NCBI RefSeq assembly: GCF_016865525.2
Contig: NZ_CP075169.1
Location: 4,712,337-4,776,336 of the forward strand
Direction of reading: 5' to 3'
Origin: Sodalis ligni
GTDB lineage: Bacteria; Pseudomonadota; Gammaproteobacteria; Enterobacterales; Enterobacteriaceae
Length of the DNA stretch: 64,000 nucleotides
The notes under the pieces were generated by a model. The model searched no databases. It was given only the letters and a program-made list of their open reading frames with translations, and was not told where the DNA came from. Of the stretch, positions 1 to 8,363 are shown piece by piece. The first letter of the stretch is position 1; each line of letters starts with the position of its first letter. The position numbers were made by a program, and so were the translations under genes.

Positions 1-544
1 CGAAACGGCCGTCGGACAGCAGCATATTGAAGATGCCTTTTTGCCGCAGCTCGCCCGCCAGGCTATCGATATAACGGAACACCGACGGCCAATGGCCGGG
101 GGTGTGGGGATAGCGTTCCGCCAGCCGGGCCAGCAGCCAGCAAAACGCATACTCGCTGTCGGTCTGCCCTACCGGCCGATAGGGGCTGGTGTCCAGTTGA
201 CGGTATCCCCGCAGCTGGCCGTTGTGGGCAAAAGTCCAATTCCGTCCCCAGAGTTCTCGGGTAAAAGGGTGAGTGTTTTCCAGCGCCACCCGGCCGCGAT
301 TGGCCTGGCGGATATGAGAAACCACCGCGCAGGATTTGATGGGATACTCCTGCACCAGCCGGGCGATGGGCGAGCTGATGCTCGGCAACGGATCCTTGAA
401 GGTCCGGCAGCCCAGCCCCTCGTAGAACGTGATGCCCCATCCGTCCTTATGCGGTCCGGTGCGGCCGCCCCGCTGCATTAACCCGGTAAAGCTGAAGCAA
501 ATGTCCGTCGGCACATTGGCACTCATCCCGAGCAGTTCACACAT
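1..544 (-). CDS. yafJ: YafJ, class II glutamine amidotransferase-like protein (3' end outside window)
   Basis: The minus-strand frame beginning at the ATG at 544 reads [14 protein letters not shown] and stays open to the window edge (about 181 codons), matching E. coli YafJ closely. Cys2 is the expected N-terminal nucleophile of the Ntn-type glutaminase domain after Met removal. Conserved blocks include [29 protein letters not shown] and the NMLLSDGR segment at the edge. The physiological substrate of YafJ is not established. In E. coli it lies beside gmhA (lpcA), as here. The C-terminal part lies outside the window. Confidence 0.9.
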   Translation of the reverse strand, partial: MCELLGMSANVPTDICFSFTGLMQRGGRTGPHKDGWGITFYEGLGCRTFKDPLPSISSPIARLVQEYPIKSCAVVSHIRQANRGRVALENTHPFTRELWGRNWTFAHNGQLRGYRQLDTSPYRPVGQTDSEYAFCWLLARLAERYPHTPGHWPSVFRYIDSLAGELRQKGIFNMLLSDGRF

Positions 545-690
545 GACCCTCTCCTGTTCCGCGCCATCCCGATGGCGGCACGACCTTACCCGGCCGCCAT
601 CCCGATTCCGTTACCGCAATACGCTGCTGCCCTCATCCCGATGCCGGAGCGAGGTCACGCCGCCGCATCCATGCCGATGTCGGCGCTGCA

Positions 691-1275
691 TTACACCGCC
701 GCAGCCATCTCTTTTTCAATAAGCTGGATCAGAATATGAATCGACTTGATATGGATCTCCTGGATACGATCGGCGTAGCCAAAATGGGGCACGCGAATTT
801 CCACATCGGCGGTGCCGGCCATTTTGCCGCCGTCTTTGCCGGTAAGGGTAATCACTTTCATGCCTTTGGCCCGGGCGGCGTCGACGGCGCGGATGATATT
901 GGCCGAATTGCCGGAGGTGGAGATGCCCAGCAGCACATCGCCCTTATTGCCCAGCGCTTCGATATAACGGGAAAAGACAAAATCATACCCGTAATCGTTG
1001 CTGACGCAGGATAAATGGCTGACGTCCGAAATGGCGATGGCCGGATAAGCCGGGCGGTTATCGCGATAGCGGCCGGTAAGCTCCTCGGCGAAATGCATGG
1101 CGTCGCAATGGGAACCGCCGTTGCCGCAGGACAGCACTTTGCCGCCGGCTTTAAAGGAATCGGCGATAAGCCTGGCCGCATCCTCAATAGATTGAATATT
1201 TTTTTCGTCTTTCAGAAAGTTAGCCAGCGTCAGCGCGGCTTCGTTCAGTTCGCTACGAATCAAATCCTGATACAT
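691..1275 (-). CDS. gmhA: Sedoheptulose 7-phosphate isomerase GmhA
   Basis: This 194-residue SIS-domain enzyme converts sedoheptulose 7-phosphate to D-glycero-D-manno-heptose 7-phosphate, the first step of ADP-heptose synthesis for the LPS inner core; it is cytosolic. The start is placed at the ATG giving [10 protein letters not shown], as in E. coli LpcA; the longer frame from 1299 adds eight unconserved residues. Visible motifs are [17 protein letters not shown] (active-site region), [11 protein letters not shown] (phosphate-binding SIS loop) and [13 protein letters not shown] at the C terminus. It lies downstream of nothing obvious on its strand; the next 390 bases upstream hold a tandem repeat and no gene. 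Confidence 0.95.
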   Translation of the reverse strand: MYQDLIRSELNEAALTLANFLKDEKNIQSIEDAARLIADSFKAGGKVLSCGNGGSHCDAMHFAEELTGRYRDNRPAYPAIAISDVSHLSCVSNDYGYDFVFSRYIEALGNKGDVLLGISTSGNSANIIRAVDAARAKGMKVITLTGKDGGKMAGTADVEIRVPHFGYADRIQEIHIKSIHILIQLIEKEMAAAV

Positions 1276-1429
1276 AAGTCCCTCGGTATAGGCTCGCAAA
1301 TTCAGAAAATCTTCGGTAAACAGTTTACCGGATTGGCGAAACCGCGAGAAGCGAAGATGGTCCGGGACAATCGAGTAATAGCAGGAAAATCATTATTTGT
1401 GAGCCAGATTATCATCACGGGGAAACAGC

Positions 1430-1632
1430 GTGGAACAATCAGTGCGGGATCGGTGCGGGTAACATGGGATGGATTGCGGTCGAGGTAAGGGGTGCCATGG
1501 GACATTCCGCGGCCGGTAAAGCGCGTACCAGGCGAATAGCCCGCTGTCGATAAAGCGCATACCAAGGAGGGGGTCCGCGGTCGATACAGGACATACCAAG
1601 CGGATGACGCGCTGCCGGGCTAAGCGGTTGCC
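1430..1632. repeat. Degenerate tandem repeat, six units of 33-35 bp
   Basis: Read on the minus strand, units begin at 1632, 1597, 1563, 1529, 1496 and 1463, a period of 35, 34, 34, 33 and 33 bp. The core resembles GGTAYGCGCTTTAYCGACCG, best kept in the units starting at 1563 and 1529. There are no spacers between units, so this is not a CRISPR. Short open frames across it (1302-1645, minus) simply read the repeat and have no recognisable product. It fills the gap between gmhA and the yceI-like pseudogene. Confidence 0.7.
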
Positions 1633-1666
1633 AAGAAACAACCACGCGCCGGCAGCGGAACGGGGG

Positions 1667-2257
1667 TTATTTTACCAGGGCTTCGGTGGAGATAGTTATC
1701 ACCACGGCATCGCTCACCATGGGGACATATTTATCCAAACCGAATTCCGAGCGTTTGATAGTAGTGGTGGCGTTAAAGCCCACCGCCTGTTTTTTCTCCA
1801 TCGGATGCTGGCCTATCTTGTTCAGCACCGCATTCAAAATCACCGGCTTGGTAATGTCCTTGATTTTCAGGTCGCCATACACTTTATATTTGTGGGCGCC
1901 TTCGCTGATGATTTTTGTGCTGTGGAAGGTGGCCTGGGGATAGGTGGCCTGATCGAAATAATCCTTGCCCTTAAACTCTTCCGTCAGCTTTTGCACATGG
2001 GTATCGACGCTGTCGATAGGGATAGTCACGTCCACTTTTGTCTGGGTGATGTGCTTGTCGTCCAGCACGATATTGCCGGTAACATTAGAAAAATCAGCGG
2101 TGGGATTGGAAAAGCCGAAATGGTTCCAGGAAAACACCACCGACGTATGAGCGGGATCCATGACAAAGTCTGCGTTTCAGCCCGGGCAAAACCGGACAGC
2201 GCGCCAAAGGCGATAACCACCGGGACGGCGATTTTTTACATTAATCTTCGGGATCAT
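1667..2257 (-). pseudogene. YceI-family periplasmic protein, frameshifted
   Basis: The frame 2161-1667 encodes the mature YceI-type lipocalin-like domain (starts DPAHTSVVFSWNHFGF, contains YPQATFHSTK and DLKIKDITKPV), a family that binds isoprenoid-like ligands in the periplasm. The signal peptide is present but in another frame: VPVVIAFGALSGFARAETQTL is read from about 2230 to 2165, and joins the mature part only by a shift near 2160. A further one-base excess in the A run at about 2232-2237 disconnects a plausible start ATG at 2257. At least two indels therefore separate start, signal and domain. An internal start at 2161 would give a cytosolic protein without export, so I call it a pseudogene or a doubly misread gene. 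Confidence 0.7.
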
Positions 2258-2574
2258 AGAGTTCTCATGGGGAAAAAGTTAACAGAATGTCGTGCGTGTT
2301 ATGATGGCGTTAAAGGAAAAGGAATAATAGACCATATATTTGTATGAGTATTTCAAATGTTTTGATTAACTTATTGAATGATTCCCTTAAGAATTAATCC
2401 CACTGGCATTGGAAACAAACTCGGTTAAGTCTTAGCCTAATCAGGCTGACTGAACGAGCTACATTCACTCTAACCGCCTCTCTCTTTGGCTGAAATAACC
2501 TTTATTCCCTCCGCTATTCCTTTTCGCCGCCATAAAAATTCTTCGCCGGGCTTATGTTTCGATGTTTGGCGTTT

Positions 2575-2598
2575 AGCCGTTTACCCATCTAAACGTCC
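2575..2598 (+). promoter_or_regulatory. MetJ-like box array upstream of ybdL
   Basis: Three adjacent 8-mers, agccgttt, acccatct and aaacgtcc, match the MetJ consensus AGACGTCT at 6, 5 and 6 of 8 positions. MetJ binds tandem 8-bp boxes, and the array ends three bases before the putative -35 element. The downstream gene is a methionine aminotransferase, so repression by MetJ/S-adenosylmethionine would make biological sense. The rest of the gap 2258-2665 holds nothing I recognise. Confidence 0.45.
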
Positions 2599-2601
2599 CG
2601 A

Positions 2602-2629
2602 TTGTCAATTGTACCCAGCGTGTTATATT
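2602..2629 (+). promoter_or_regulatory. Putative sigma70 promoter of ybdL-yafV
   Basis: TTGTCA (2602-2607) and TATATT (2624-2629) are separated by 16 bases and lie about 40 bases before the ybdL ATG. This is a motif match only. Confidence 0.45.
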
Positions 2630-2665
2630 GGACTCAAAACCGGCTTCTAAGAGTGGTCGTTAGCC

Positions 2666-3826
2666 ATGAGCAGCACATCCTTCACACCTGAAAGCAAACT
2701 TCCGTCGTTGGGCACCACTATTTTTACCCAAATGAGCGCCCTGGCCCAGCAGCATCAAGCCATTAACCTGTCACAGGGTTTCCCGGATTTCTCCGGTCCC
2801 GGCTATTTGAAAAAAAGGCTGGCGTACCACGTCGAACAAGGCGCCAACCAATATGCGCCGATGACCGGCGCCGTGGCGCTGCGGGCCGCCATCGCCGATA
2901 AAACCGAACAGATTTACGGCTGGCGTCCCGATGCGGACACCGAGATTACCGTCACCGCCGGCGCCACCGAAGCGCTGTTCGCCGCCGTCAGCGCGCTGGT
3001 TCGCGCCGGCGATGAGGTCATCTGTTTCGACCCGAGCTACGACAGCTATGCCCCGGCGGTAACCCTGGCGGGCGGCGTCACACGCCACATCGCCCTGCAG
3101 CCGCCGTCGTTTCGCGTCGACTGGGAGGTCTTTCGCAATCAATTAACCGATAAAACCCGCCTGGTTATCCTGAACACCCCGCATAATCCTTCCGCCACCG
3201 TCTGGCAGCCGGAAGATTTCGTACAGCTGTGGCAGGCCATCGCCGAGCGTGAAATTTACGTGCTCAGCGATGAAGTCTATGAACATATCTGCTTCGCCCC
3301 CGGCGGCCATGCCGGCGTGCTGGCCCATCCGCAGCTGCGCCAGCGGGCCATTGCCGTCTCGTCGTTCGGCAAGACCTATCATATGACCGGCTGGAAAATC
3401 GGCTACTGCATCGCGCCGCCGGTGCTCAGCGCCGAAGTGCGCAAAATCCACCAATACCTCACCTTTGCGGTGAACACGCCGGCCCAGCTGGCCATCGCCG
3501 ATATGCTGAACGCCGAACCGCAGCACTGGCAGCAGTTGCCCGACTTCTATCGCGAACGGCGCGATCATCTTACCAACGCATTGGCGCCGAGCCGGTTCAA
3601 GGTGCTGCCGTGCCAGGGCACTTACTTCCTGCTGGCGGACTACAGCGCCATATCAGACATGGACGACGTGGCGTTCAGCAAATGGCTGACGGTGGAAGTG
3701 GGCGTCGCCGCCATTCCCCTGTCGGTCTTTTGCGCCGATCCTTTCCCGCACAAGCTCATCCGGCTGTGCTTTGCCAAACAGGATGCCACTCTTGACGCCG
3801 CCGCGGAGCGCTTATGTCAACTCTGA
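2666..3826 (+). CDS. ybdL: Methionine (2-oxoacid) aminotransferase, YbdL family
   Basis: A fold-type I PLP aminotransferase of 386 residues, the usual length for YbdL. It transfers the amino group of methionine and aromatic amino acids to 2-oxoacids, and also works in reverse on 4-methylthio-2-oxobutanoate. Visible features are NLSQGFPDFSGP near the N terminus, the NTPHNPSAT loop, SDEVYEH with the PLP-contacting Asp/Tyr, and SSFGKTYHMTGWKIGY with the Schiff-base lysine at K236. The 3' end overlaps yafV by 13 bases, pointing to translational coupling. An omega-amidase next to a glutamine-dependent methionine aminotransferase pulls transamination forward by removing the oxoacid amide. Confidence 0.92.
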   Translation: MSSTSFTPESKLPSLGTTIFTQMSALAQQHQAINLSQGFPDFSGPGYLKKRLAYHVEQGANQYAPMTGAVALRAAIADKTEQIYGWRPDADTEITVTAGATEALFAAVSALVRAGDEVICFDPSYDSYAPAVTLAGGVTRHIALQPPSFRVDWEVFRNQLTDKTRLVILNTPHNPSATVWQPEDFVQLWQAIAEREIYVLSDEVYEHICFAPGGHAGVLAHPQLRQRAIAVSSFGKTYHMTGWKIGYCIAPPVLSAEVRKIHQYLTFAVNTPAQLAIADMLNAEPQHWQQLPDFYRERRDHLTNALAPSRFKVLPCQGTYFLLADYSAISDMDDVAFSKWLTVEVGVAAIPLSVFCADPFPHKLIRLCFAKQDATLDAAAERLCQL

Positions 3827-4587
3827 AAATCACGGTACTGCAACAGCCATTAGCCTGGATGGACGGCGAGGCCAATCTGGCCCATTTCGACGGCCTGCTG
3901 GCCACTACCGCCGGACGCGATCTGATAATCCTGCCGGAAATGTTCACCACCGGCTTCGCCATGGAAGCGGCCAATAACGCCCTGCCCCAGGGGCGGGTAG
4001 TGGAATGGCTGCATAAGTGGGCGGCATACGCCAAGGCAATGGTGGCCGGCAGCGCCGCCATCAGCACTCCGGACGGCGCGGTAAACCGCTTTTTGCTGGT
4101 GGAACCCTCGGGCCAGGTCCATGTCTATGACAAACGGCATCTGTTCCGCATGGCCGAAGAACATCAATATTATCAGGCCGGGCAAAAACGGCTGGTGGTA
4201 GAGTGGCGCGGCTGGCGGATCCTGCCCCAGGTATGCTATGACCTGCGCTTCCCGGTATGGTCCCGCAACCGGCAGGACTACGACTTGGCGCTCTATGTCG
4301 CCAACTGGCCCGCCCCCCGCGCCGGCCACTGGCAAACCCTGCTGGCGGCCCGCGCCATTGAAAACCAGGCCTACGTGGCCGGCTGCAACCGGGTCGGCAC
4401 CGACGGCAACGGCCATCACTACAGCGGCGACAGCATGATTATCGACCCGTCCGGCAACATACTGGCGCAGGGTAAACCGCATCAGCCGGCGTGCCTGGAA
4501 GCCGAACTATCGCTGGATATCCTGCAACAATACCGCAAGGCGTTCCCCGCCTGGCTGGACGCCGATAATTTTCAATTGGATGCCTAG
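3814..4587 (+). CDS. yafV: Omega-amidase YafV (nitrilase superfamily)
   Basis: A 257-residue carbon-nitrogen hydrolase that removes the amide from 2-oxoglutaramate/2-oxosuccinamate, products of glutamine or asparagine transamination. The catalytic triad is visible: E42 in ILPEMFTTGF, K107 in VYDKRHLF and C141 in QVCYDLRFPVW. Start ATG 3814 lies inside the end of ybdL, so the two are co-translated. E. coli carries yafV in the same neighbourhood (gmhA-fadE-ivy-yafV), which supports the assignment; fadE and ivy are absent here. Confidence 0.92.
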   Translation: MSTLKITVLQQPLAWMDGEANLAHFDGLLATTAGRDLIILPEMFTTGFAMEAANNALPQGRVVEWLHKWAAYAKAMVAGSAAISTPDGAVNRFLLVEPSGQVHVYDKRHLFRMAEEHQYYQAGQKRLVVEWRGWRILPQVCYDLRFPVWSRNRQDYDLALYVANWPAPRAGHWQTLLAARAIENQAYVAGCNRVGTDGNGHHYSGDSMIIDPSGNILAQGKPHQPACLEAELSLDILQQYRKAFPAWLDADNFQLDA

Positions 4588-4600
4588 CCGGCGTCATGCG

Positions 4601-4661
4601 GCACGGTAAGTCCGCGTTCACCGACGCTGAACCAGGCGTGTTAAAGGGAAACCGCGCCAAT
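4601..4661 (+). repeat. Direct repeat, unit A (61 bp)
   Basis: Begins gcacggtaag and ends accgcgccaat; pairs with unit B at 4708-4768. Both units are 61 bp, with tgttaaaggga and ccgcgccaat fully shared and a more divergent middle. They fill the non-coding gap between yafV and the HIU hydrolase gene. Confidence 0.65.
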
Positions 4662-4707
4662 GGGGTCGAAGCGGGCGTGGTTTTACCGCCCGCCCGAGCG
4701 CTCCATG

Positions 4708-4768
4708 GCACGGTAAGCCCACTATCACCAAACGTGCAACGAGCCTGTTAAAGGGAGACCGCGCCAAT
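4708..4768 (+). repeat. Direct repeat, unit B (61 bp)
   Basis: Second copy of the unit at 4601-4661, offset by 107 bp. It ends seven bases before the stop of the HIU hydrolase gene, so the pair lies at the convergent junction between the yafV and hpx transcripts. Confidence 0.65.
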
Positions 4769-4774
4769 CAGATG

Positions 4775-5113
4775 TCAGCTCCCCCGATACGTCGACCACC
4801 CATACGGGCTCACCAGCAGCGGCAAATGCAGATGCTCATCCCCCTCGGCCAGATAAAAATCAATCACGGCACAGCCATACAGCGTAGAACGGCCGCCGGC
4901 GGCAAAATACGCCCCCACCCCGGCGCTCAAGCGATAATGCCCCGGCGGCACGCCCTCAGGCGTCAACCCGTTCAAACGCCCATCGGCGCCGGTGGTGCCG
5001 CCGGACAGCCTGACCCAATCGCCATCCCGCTGCAACTCCAGCGCCATCTCCATTCCCGTCGCCGGTTTACCCAGCGAGGTATCCAGCACATGCGAAGTAA
5101 TGATGCCCATCAT
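4775..5113 (-). CDS. hpxT: 5-hydroxyisourate hydrolase (transthyretin-like)
   Basis: A 112-residue transthyretin-related protein that hydrolyses 5-hydroxyisourate, the uricase product, to OHCU. The family hallmark C-terminal tetrapeptide YRGS is present, as are the N-terminal SHVLDTSLGKPA block with the active-site histidine and the HLPLLVSPYGWSTYRGS end. No signal peptide is seen, so it is cytosolic. Its start overlaps the stop of the OHCU decarboxylase gene by four bases, indicating one transcript with consecutive pathway steps. hpxT follows Klebsiella usage; uraH or pucM are synonyms. Confidence 0.93.
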   Translation of the reverse strand: MMGIITSHVLDTSLGKPATGMEMALELQRDGDWVRLSGGTTGADGRLNGLTPEGVPPGHYRLSAGVGAYFAAGGRSTLYGCAVIDFYLAEGDEHLHLPLLVSPYGWSTYRGS

Positions 5114-5604
5114 AAAACTCCCTGCCGTAAGCGTAAGAGCGCAATCTCCCGCAGTTGATTCGCCGTCTCCCGCTGTTCTTGTTCGACGCTGTTATGCAGC
5201 CGCTGCCGCAAACAGGCCAGGATCTCCTCGCCGCTGCGCCCGGCGGCGCGAATCAGGAATATCCGGCCGAATTTAGCCTCGTAGAACCGATTGCCTTCCC
5301 TTAACGCCCGTTTCAGTTGCTCATCGCCATCGGTAAACACCGGTTGCTCGCGGCGGGAATATTCGGCGGCGGCGTCGTTATGCTCCCGTGACTCCCCGAT
5401 GCGCGGATGCTGCATCAACGCCTCATCCACCTGTTCCGCTCCCCACCGCCGGGCGGTTTCATCGGCAAAGGCCAGCAGCTCATCCAGGCCCCTAAAAGGC
5501 CGGGCGGCGATGATGGCATCACCCCAGGAGCGCACGGCGGCGCATGCAAGCAACATAGATTTCAAAAGCGCCGCGTCCGCACCATTAAATTCATCAAGCG
5601 TCAT
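5110..5604 (-). CDS. hpxQ: OHCU decarboxylase
   Basis: A 164-residue 2-oxo-4-hydroxy-4-carboxy-5-ureidoimidazoline decarboxylase that yields (S)-allantoin. The catalytic HPRIGE motif is at residues 66-71, followed by SRREQ and the FGRIFLIRAAGRSGEEIL block typical of the family. It is coupled to the HIU hydrolase gene downstream (ATGA overlap). In Klebsiella the uricase-[13 protein letters not shown]O is part of the same gene set; no hpxO or uricase gene is visible here, so the substrate must come from a gene elsewhere or from outside the cell. Confidence 0.92.
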   Translation of the reverse strand: MTLDEFNGADAALLKSMLLACAAVRSWGDAIIAARPFRGLDELLAFADETARRWGAEQVDEALMQHPRIGESREHNDAAAEYSRREQPVFTDGDEQLKRALREGNRFYEAKFGRIFLIRAAGRSGEEILACLRQRLHNSVEQEQRETANQLREIALLRLRQGVL

Positions 5605-5689
5605 AAAACAGTCACCCAGGATTTAGCCGCCTTTAAGTGTAAACCGATATCGCCCGTGGCGTCTCTCAGGCTGAGAAGCGCCTCAAAGA

Positions 5690-6982
5690 TCAGCCCGCCT
5701 TCAGGCTCGCGCCGATATCCCCCACGGTGCTCGCCAGGGCGCTGACGGCATCAAAATAGGCCCGCAGCGCGACGGCCACGTCCGCTTCCGCCACCAGCTC
5801 ATCGGGATGATGGCTGACACCCCGGCGGCAGCGGATAAATAGCATCCCCACCGGCCAGCACTCCGCCAACGCAATGGCGTCATGGCCGGCGCCGCTGGGC
5901 AAACGCGGGCTGCTGCCCTGTATGCGGCACAGGCTCTCCGCCAGTTTAGCCTGCAGTATGGCATCACAAGGGGTGGCGCCGATATGATAAAACTCTTCCG
6001 CGCTAAAGCCGATACCGCGCCGGGAAGCGATGGTGCCGGCCAGGCCGAGCAGCGCGGTAACCAGCCCCTGCAGTTCCTCGCTGTCCGGGCCGCGCACATC
6101 CAGCGTCAGTTTCACCTCGCCGGGAATCACGTTCACCGCTCCCGGCAGGCATTGCAAGGTGCCGACGGTGGCCACCATTTGCGGTCCGCGGGCAACGGTG
6201 AGATCGTCGATTTGCGCAATCCAGCGCGCGGCGGCGCTCAGCGCGTCTTTACGCAGCGGCATCGGTACCGTGCCGGCATGGCCCGCCACGCCGGCGAACC
6301 GGCAATTAAGACGCCGGGCGCCATTGATGGCGGTCACCACTCCCAGCGCCGTTCCCGCCTGCTCCAGGCAGGGACCTTGCTCGATATGCAATTCCAGATA
6401 GGCGGCGAAGGCCTTTGCATCCCGCTTGGCCCGGAGGATAAGGGCAGGATCCAGACCGGCCCGGGTCATGGCCTGCGCCACGTCGATACCTTCCTCGTCT
6501 TTACGCCCCAGCCAGTCCGGCGGCCAGGTGCCCGTGATCCCCCGGCTGCCCAGCAGGGCTATGCCGAAGCGCGTGCCCTCTTCATCGGCAAACCCGATCA
6601 CCTCGATGGCCCGGGGCAGGCGCAGTTGCCGCTGATGAAGAAAGTGCACCAGCTCAATGGCGGTCAGCACCCCCAGCATACCGTCATAGCGCCCGGCATT
6701 ACGCACCGTGTCCAGATGCGATCCCAGCAGGATGGCGGGCAAATCCTCTTGCTGCCCTTCGTAGCGCCCGCAGATATTGCCCACGCTGTCCTGCCAGACC
6801 CGCATGCCCGCCGAGCGCATCCATTCACCTACCTGCTTGTTTGCCAACAGATGCTCCCGCGACAGGTAGGTTCGGGTCAGCTGGCCCGGCGTTTCGCTGA
6901 TGGCGGCCAAAATATCGCAGCGCGCCATGACCCGCCGGGCGGCGTCGGCGGCGAAGGGCTCGGGCATACCATAATCGGTCAT
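5690..6982 (-). CDS. hpxK: Allantoate amidohydrolase (M20 family)
   Basis: A 430-residue metal-dependent amidohydrolase of the allantoate/ureidoglycolate/N-carbamoyl-amino-acid type. It converts allantoate to ureidoglycine with release of CO2 and ammonia. Visible blocks are GSHLDTVRNAGRYDGMLGVL with the metal-binding His and Asp, DEEGTRFG with the Glu pair, LHIEQGPCLEQ, HAGTVPMPLRKDA (dimer-domain region) and SGAGHDAIALA. The start overlaps the end of the aminotransferase gene by four bases, so product and next enzyme are co-translated. The symbol follows Klebsiella hpxJK; an E. coli-style name would be allC. Confidence 0.88.
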   Translation of the reverse strand: MTDYGMPEPFAADAARRVMARCDILAAISETPGQLTRTYLSREHLLANKQVGEWMRSAGMRVWQDSVGNICGRYEGQQEDLPAILLGSHLDTVRNAGRYDGMLGVLTAIELVHFLHQRQLRLPRAIEVIGFADEEGTRFGIALLGSRGITGTWPPDWLGRKDEEGIDVAQAMTRAGLDPALILRAKRDAKAFAAYLELHIEQGPCLEQAGTALGVVTAINGARRLNCRFAGVAGHAGTVPMPLRKDALSAAARWIAQIDDLTVARGPQMVATVGTLQCLPGAVNVIPGEVKLTLDVRGPDSEELQGLVTALLGLAGTIASRRGIGFSAEEFYHIGATPCDAILQAKLAESLCRIQGSSPRLPSGAGHDAIALAECWPVGMLFIRCRRGVSHHPDELVAEADVAVALRAYFDAVSALASTVGDIGASLKAG

Positions 6983-8223
6983 GATGGCTGCCCCCTCCGG
7001 TAATGATCCCAGGCCGCCAGCAGGCCGGCCCCCCGTGGACCGGCAAAGCCCAGACGATGCAGCACTCCTACCAGGGCGCTAAGGGTTTGCATCACGCAAT
7101 CCTTGCGCGCGTTATAGCCCATGGTGCCGATACGCCAGATTTTCCCTTTCAGCGGCCCGAACGAGGTGCCGATTTCAATGGCGAAATCATTCAGCATCAT
7201 CTGCCGCACCTGTTCGCCGTCAAGGCCGGTGGGGATAACCACCCCCAGCACATTATTCATTTTATGGCGCCTGTCGCCGAAGACCTCGAGCCCCATGGCG
7301 TCGATACCCGCCAGCATCGCCCCGCCGTGCAGTTTGTGGCGTTCTATGGCCGCATCAAGGCCTTCCTCCAGCAACAGCCGGGCGCATTCGCGGGCGGCGA
7401 ACAGCATGCTGGTGGCTTCGGTATGGTGATTTAAGCGTTCCGGTCCCCAGTAATCCATGATCATGCCGAGGTCGAAATAGTTGGAATAAATCATCTCATC
7501 GTCGCCATCCCGATGCTCGGCGGTGCGAATCCCCTCCTCTACGCATTTACGGCTGCGGATGACTGCTTCGCAGCGGGCGCTGAGGGTGACCGGGGCGCTG
7601 CCGGAGGGACCGCCCAGGCATTTCTGCAAACCGGCGGAAACCGCATCCAGGCCCCAGGCATCGCTTTCCAGGGCATTCCCCCCGAGGGATGCGGTGGCGT
7701 CGGTGTAAAACAGCGCATCGTAACGGCGGCAGATTTCCCCCAGCTGTTCCAGGGGTTGCAGCATGGTGGTTGAAGTATCCCCCTGCACGGTAAGCAGCAC
7801 CCGCGGACGTACTCGTTTCACCGCGTCTTCAATCTGGTCGGGGCTGAACACCTCGCCCCAGGGAGCCTCGATGATATGGACCTCGGCGCGGCAGCGCCGG
7901 GCAATTTCGCACAGCAGATGGCCGAACCGGCCGAATACCGGCACCAGGACTTTGTCACCGGGGCGGATTACCGACAGCAGCACCGCTTCGATACCGGCGC
8001 GTGACGTGCCGTCCACCAGCAGCGTCCAGGGGTTTTCGGTCTTGAACACCCCACGGTACAGCGCCATCACTTCATTCATATAACCGGTCATGGCGGGATC
8101 GTATTGTTCCACCAGTTGGCTGGCCATCGCCCGCAGCACCCGCGGATCGGCGTTAATCGGACCCGGCCCCATCAGCAGACGGGAGGGAGGATTGATTTGA
8201 TCGTACTTTGCGTTATCCAACAT
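6979..8223 (-). CDS. hpxJ: Ureidoglycine--glyoxylate aminotransferase (PucG/HpxJ type)
   Basis: A 414-residue class V (alanine-glyoxylate-like) PLP aminotransferase. Next to an allantoate amidohydrolase it most likely transaminates ureidoglycine with glyoxylate to give oxalurate and glycine. The N-terminal LLMGPGPINADPRVL motif is typical of this class, DGTSRAGIEA binds the cofactor phosphate, FYTDATASLGG holds the ring aspartate and the Schiff-base lysine is K201 in SAGLQKCLGGPSGSAP. Family relatives include serine- and alanine-glyoxylate aminotransferases, so the substrate call rests on gene context. The gap to the ABC ATPase gene is 140 bases. Confidence 0.85.
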   Translation of the reverse strand: MLDNAKYDQINPPSRLLMGPGPINADPRVLRAMASQLVEQYDPAMTGYMNEVMALYRGVFKTENPWTLLVDGTSRAGIEAVLLSVIRPGDKVLVPVFGRFGHLLCEIARRCRAEVHIIEAPWGEVFSPDQIEDAVKRVRPRVLLTVQGDTSTTMLQPLEQLGEICRRYDALFYTDATASLGGNALESDAWGLDAVSAGLQKCLGGPSGSAPVTLSARCEAVIRSRKCVEEGIRTAEHRDGDDEMIYSNYFDLGMIMDYWGPERLNHHTEATSMLFAARECARLLLEEGLDAAIERHKLHGGAMLAGIDAMGLEVFGDRRHKMNNVLGVVIPTGLDGEQVRQMMLNDFAIEIGTSFGPLKGKIWRIGTMGYNARKDCVMQTLSALVGVLHRLGFAGPRGAGLLAAWDHYRRGQPS

Positions 8224-8363
8224 GAGTTATCCTTTGATACCACCATTCGTTTTCGTTAGATGACCGATAATCTTCGGATTGCCGCAGGTCGGGCCACGCA
8301 TCGCCGGGGACCAACATAGAGGAGATGGTCAGGCATTCCCGGTGCCGCGCATCGGGACAATGA

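Noticed and set aside
560..690. Repeated catcccgat/catgccgat words between gmhA and yafJ
   Set aside because: Four short similar words without constant spacing; may be a degenerate repeat but too weak to annotate.
1430..1632. CRISPR array
   Set aside because: The repeat units follow each other without spacers, are degenerate, and no cas gene is near.
1604..2347. 247-codon plus-strand open frame over the yceI-like region
   Set aside because: The minus strand carries recognisable YceI sequence including a signal peptide; the plus frame has no family resemblance.
5882..7003. 373-codon plus-strand open frame opposite hpxK
   Set aside because: It is the antisense shadow of a GC-rich, clearly conserved gene, with composition (H/Q/G/A-rich) typical of such shadows and no recognisable domain.
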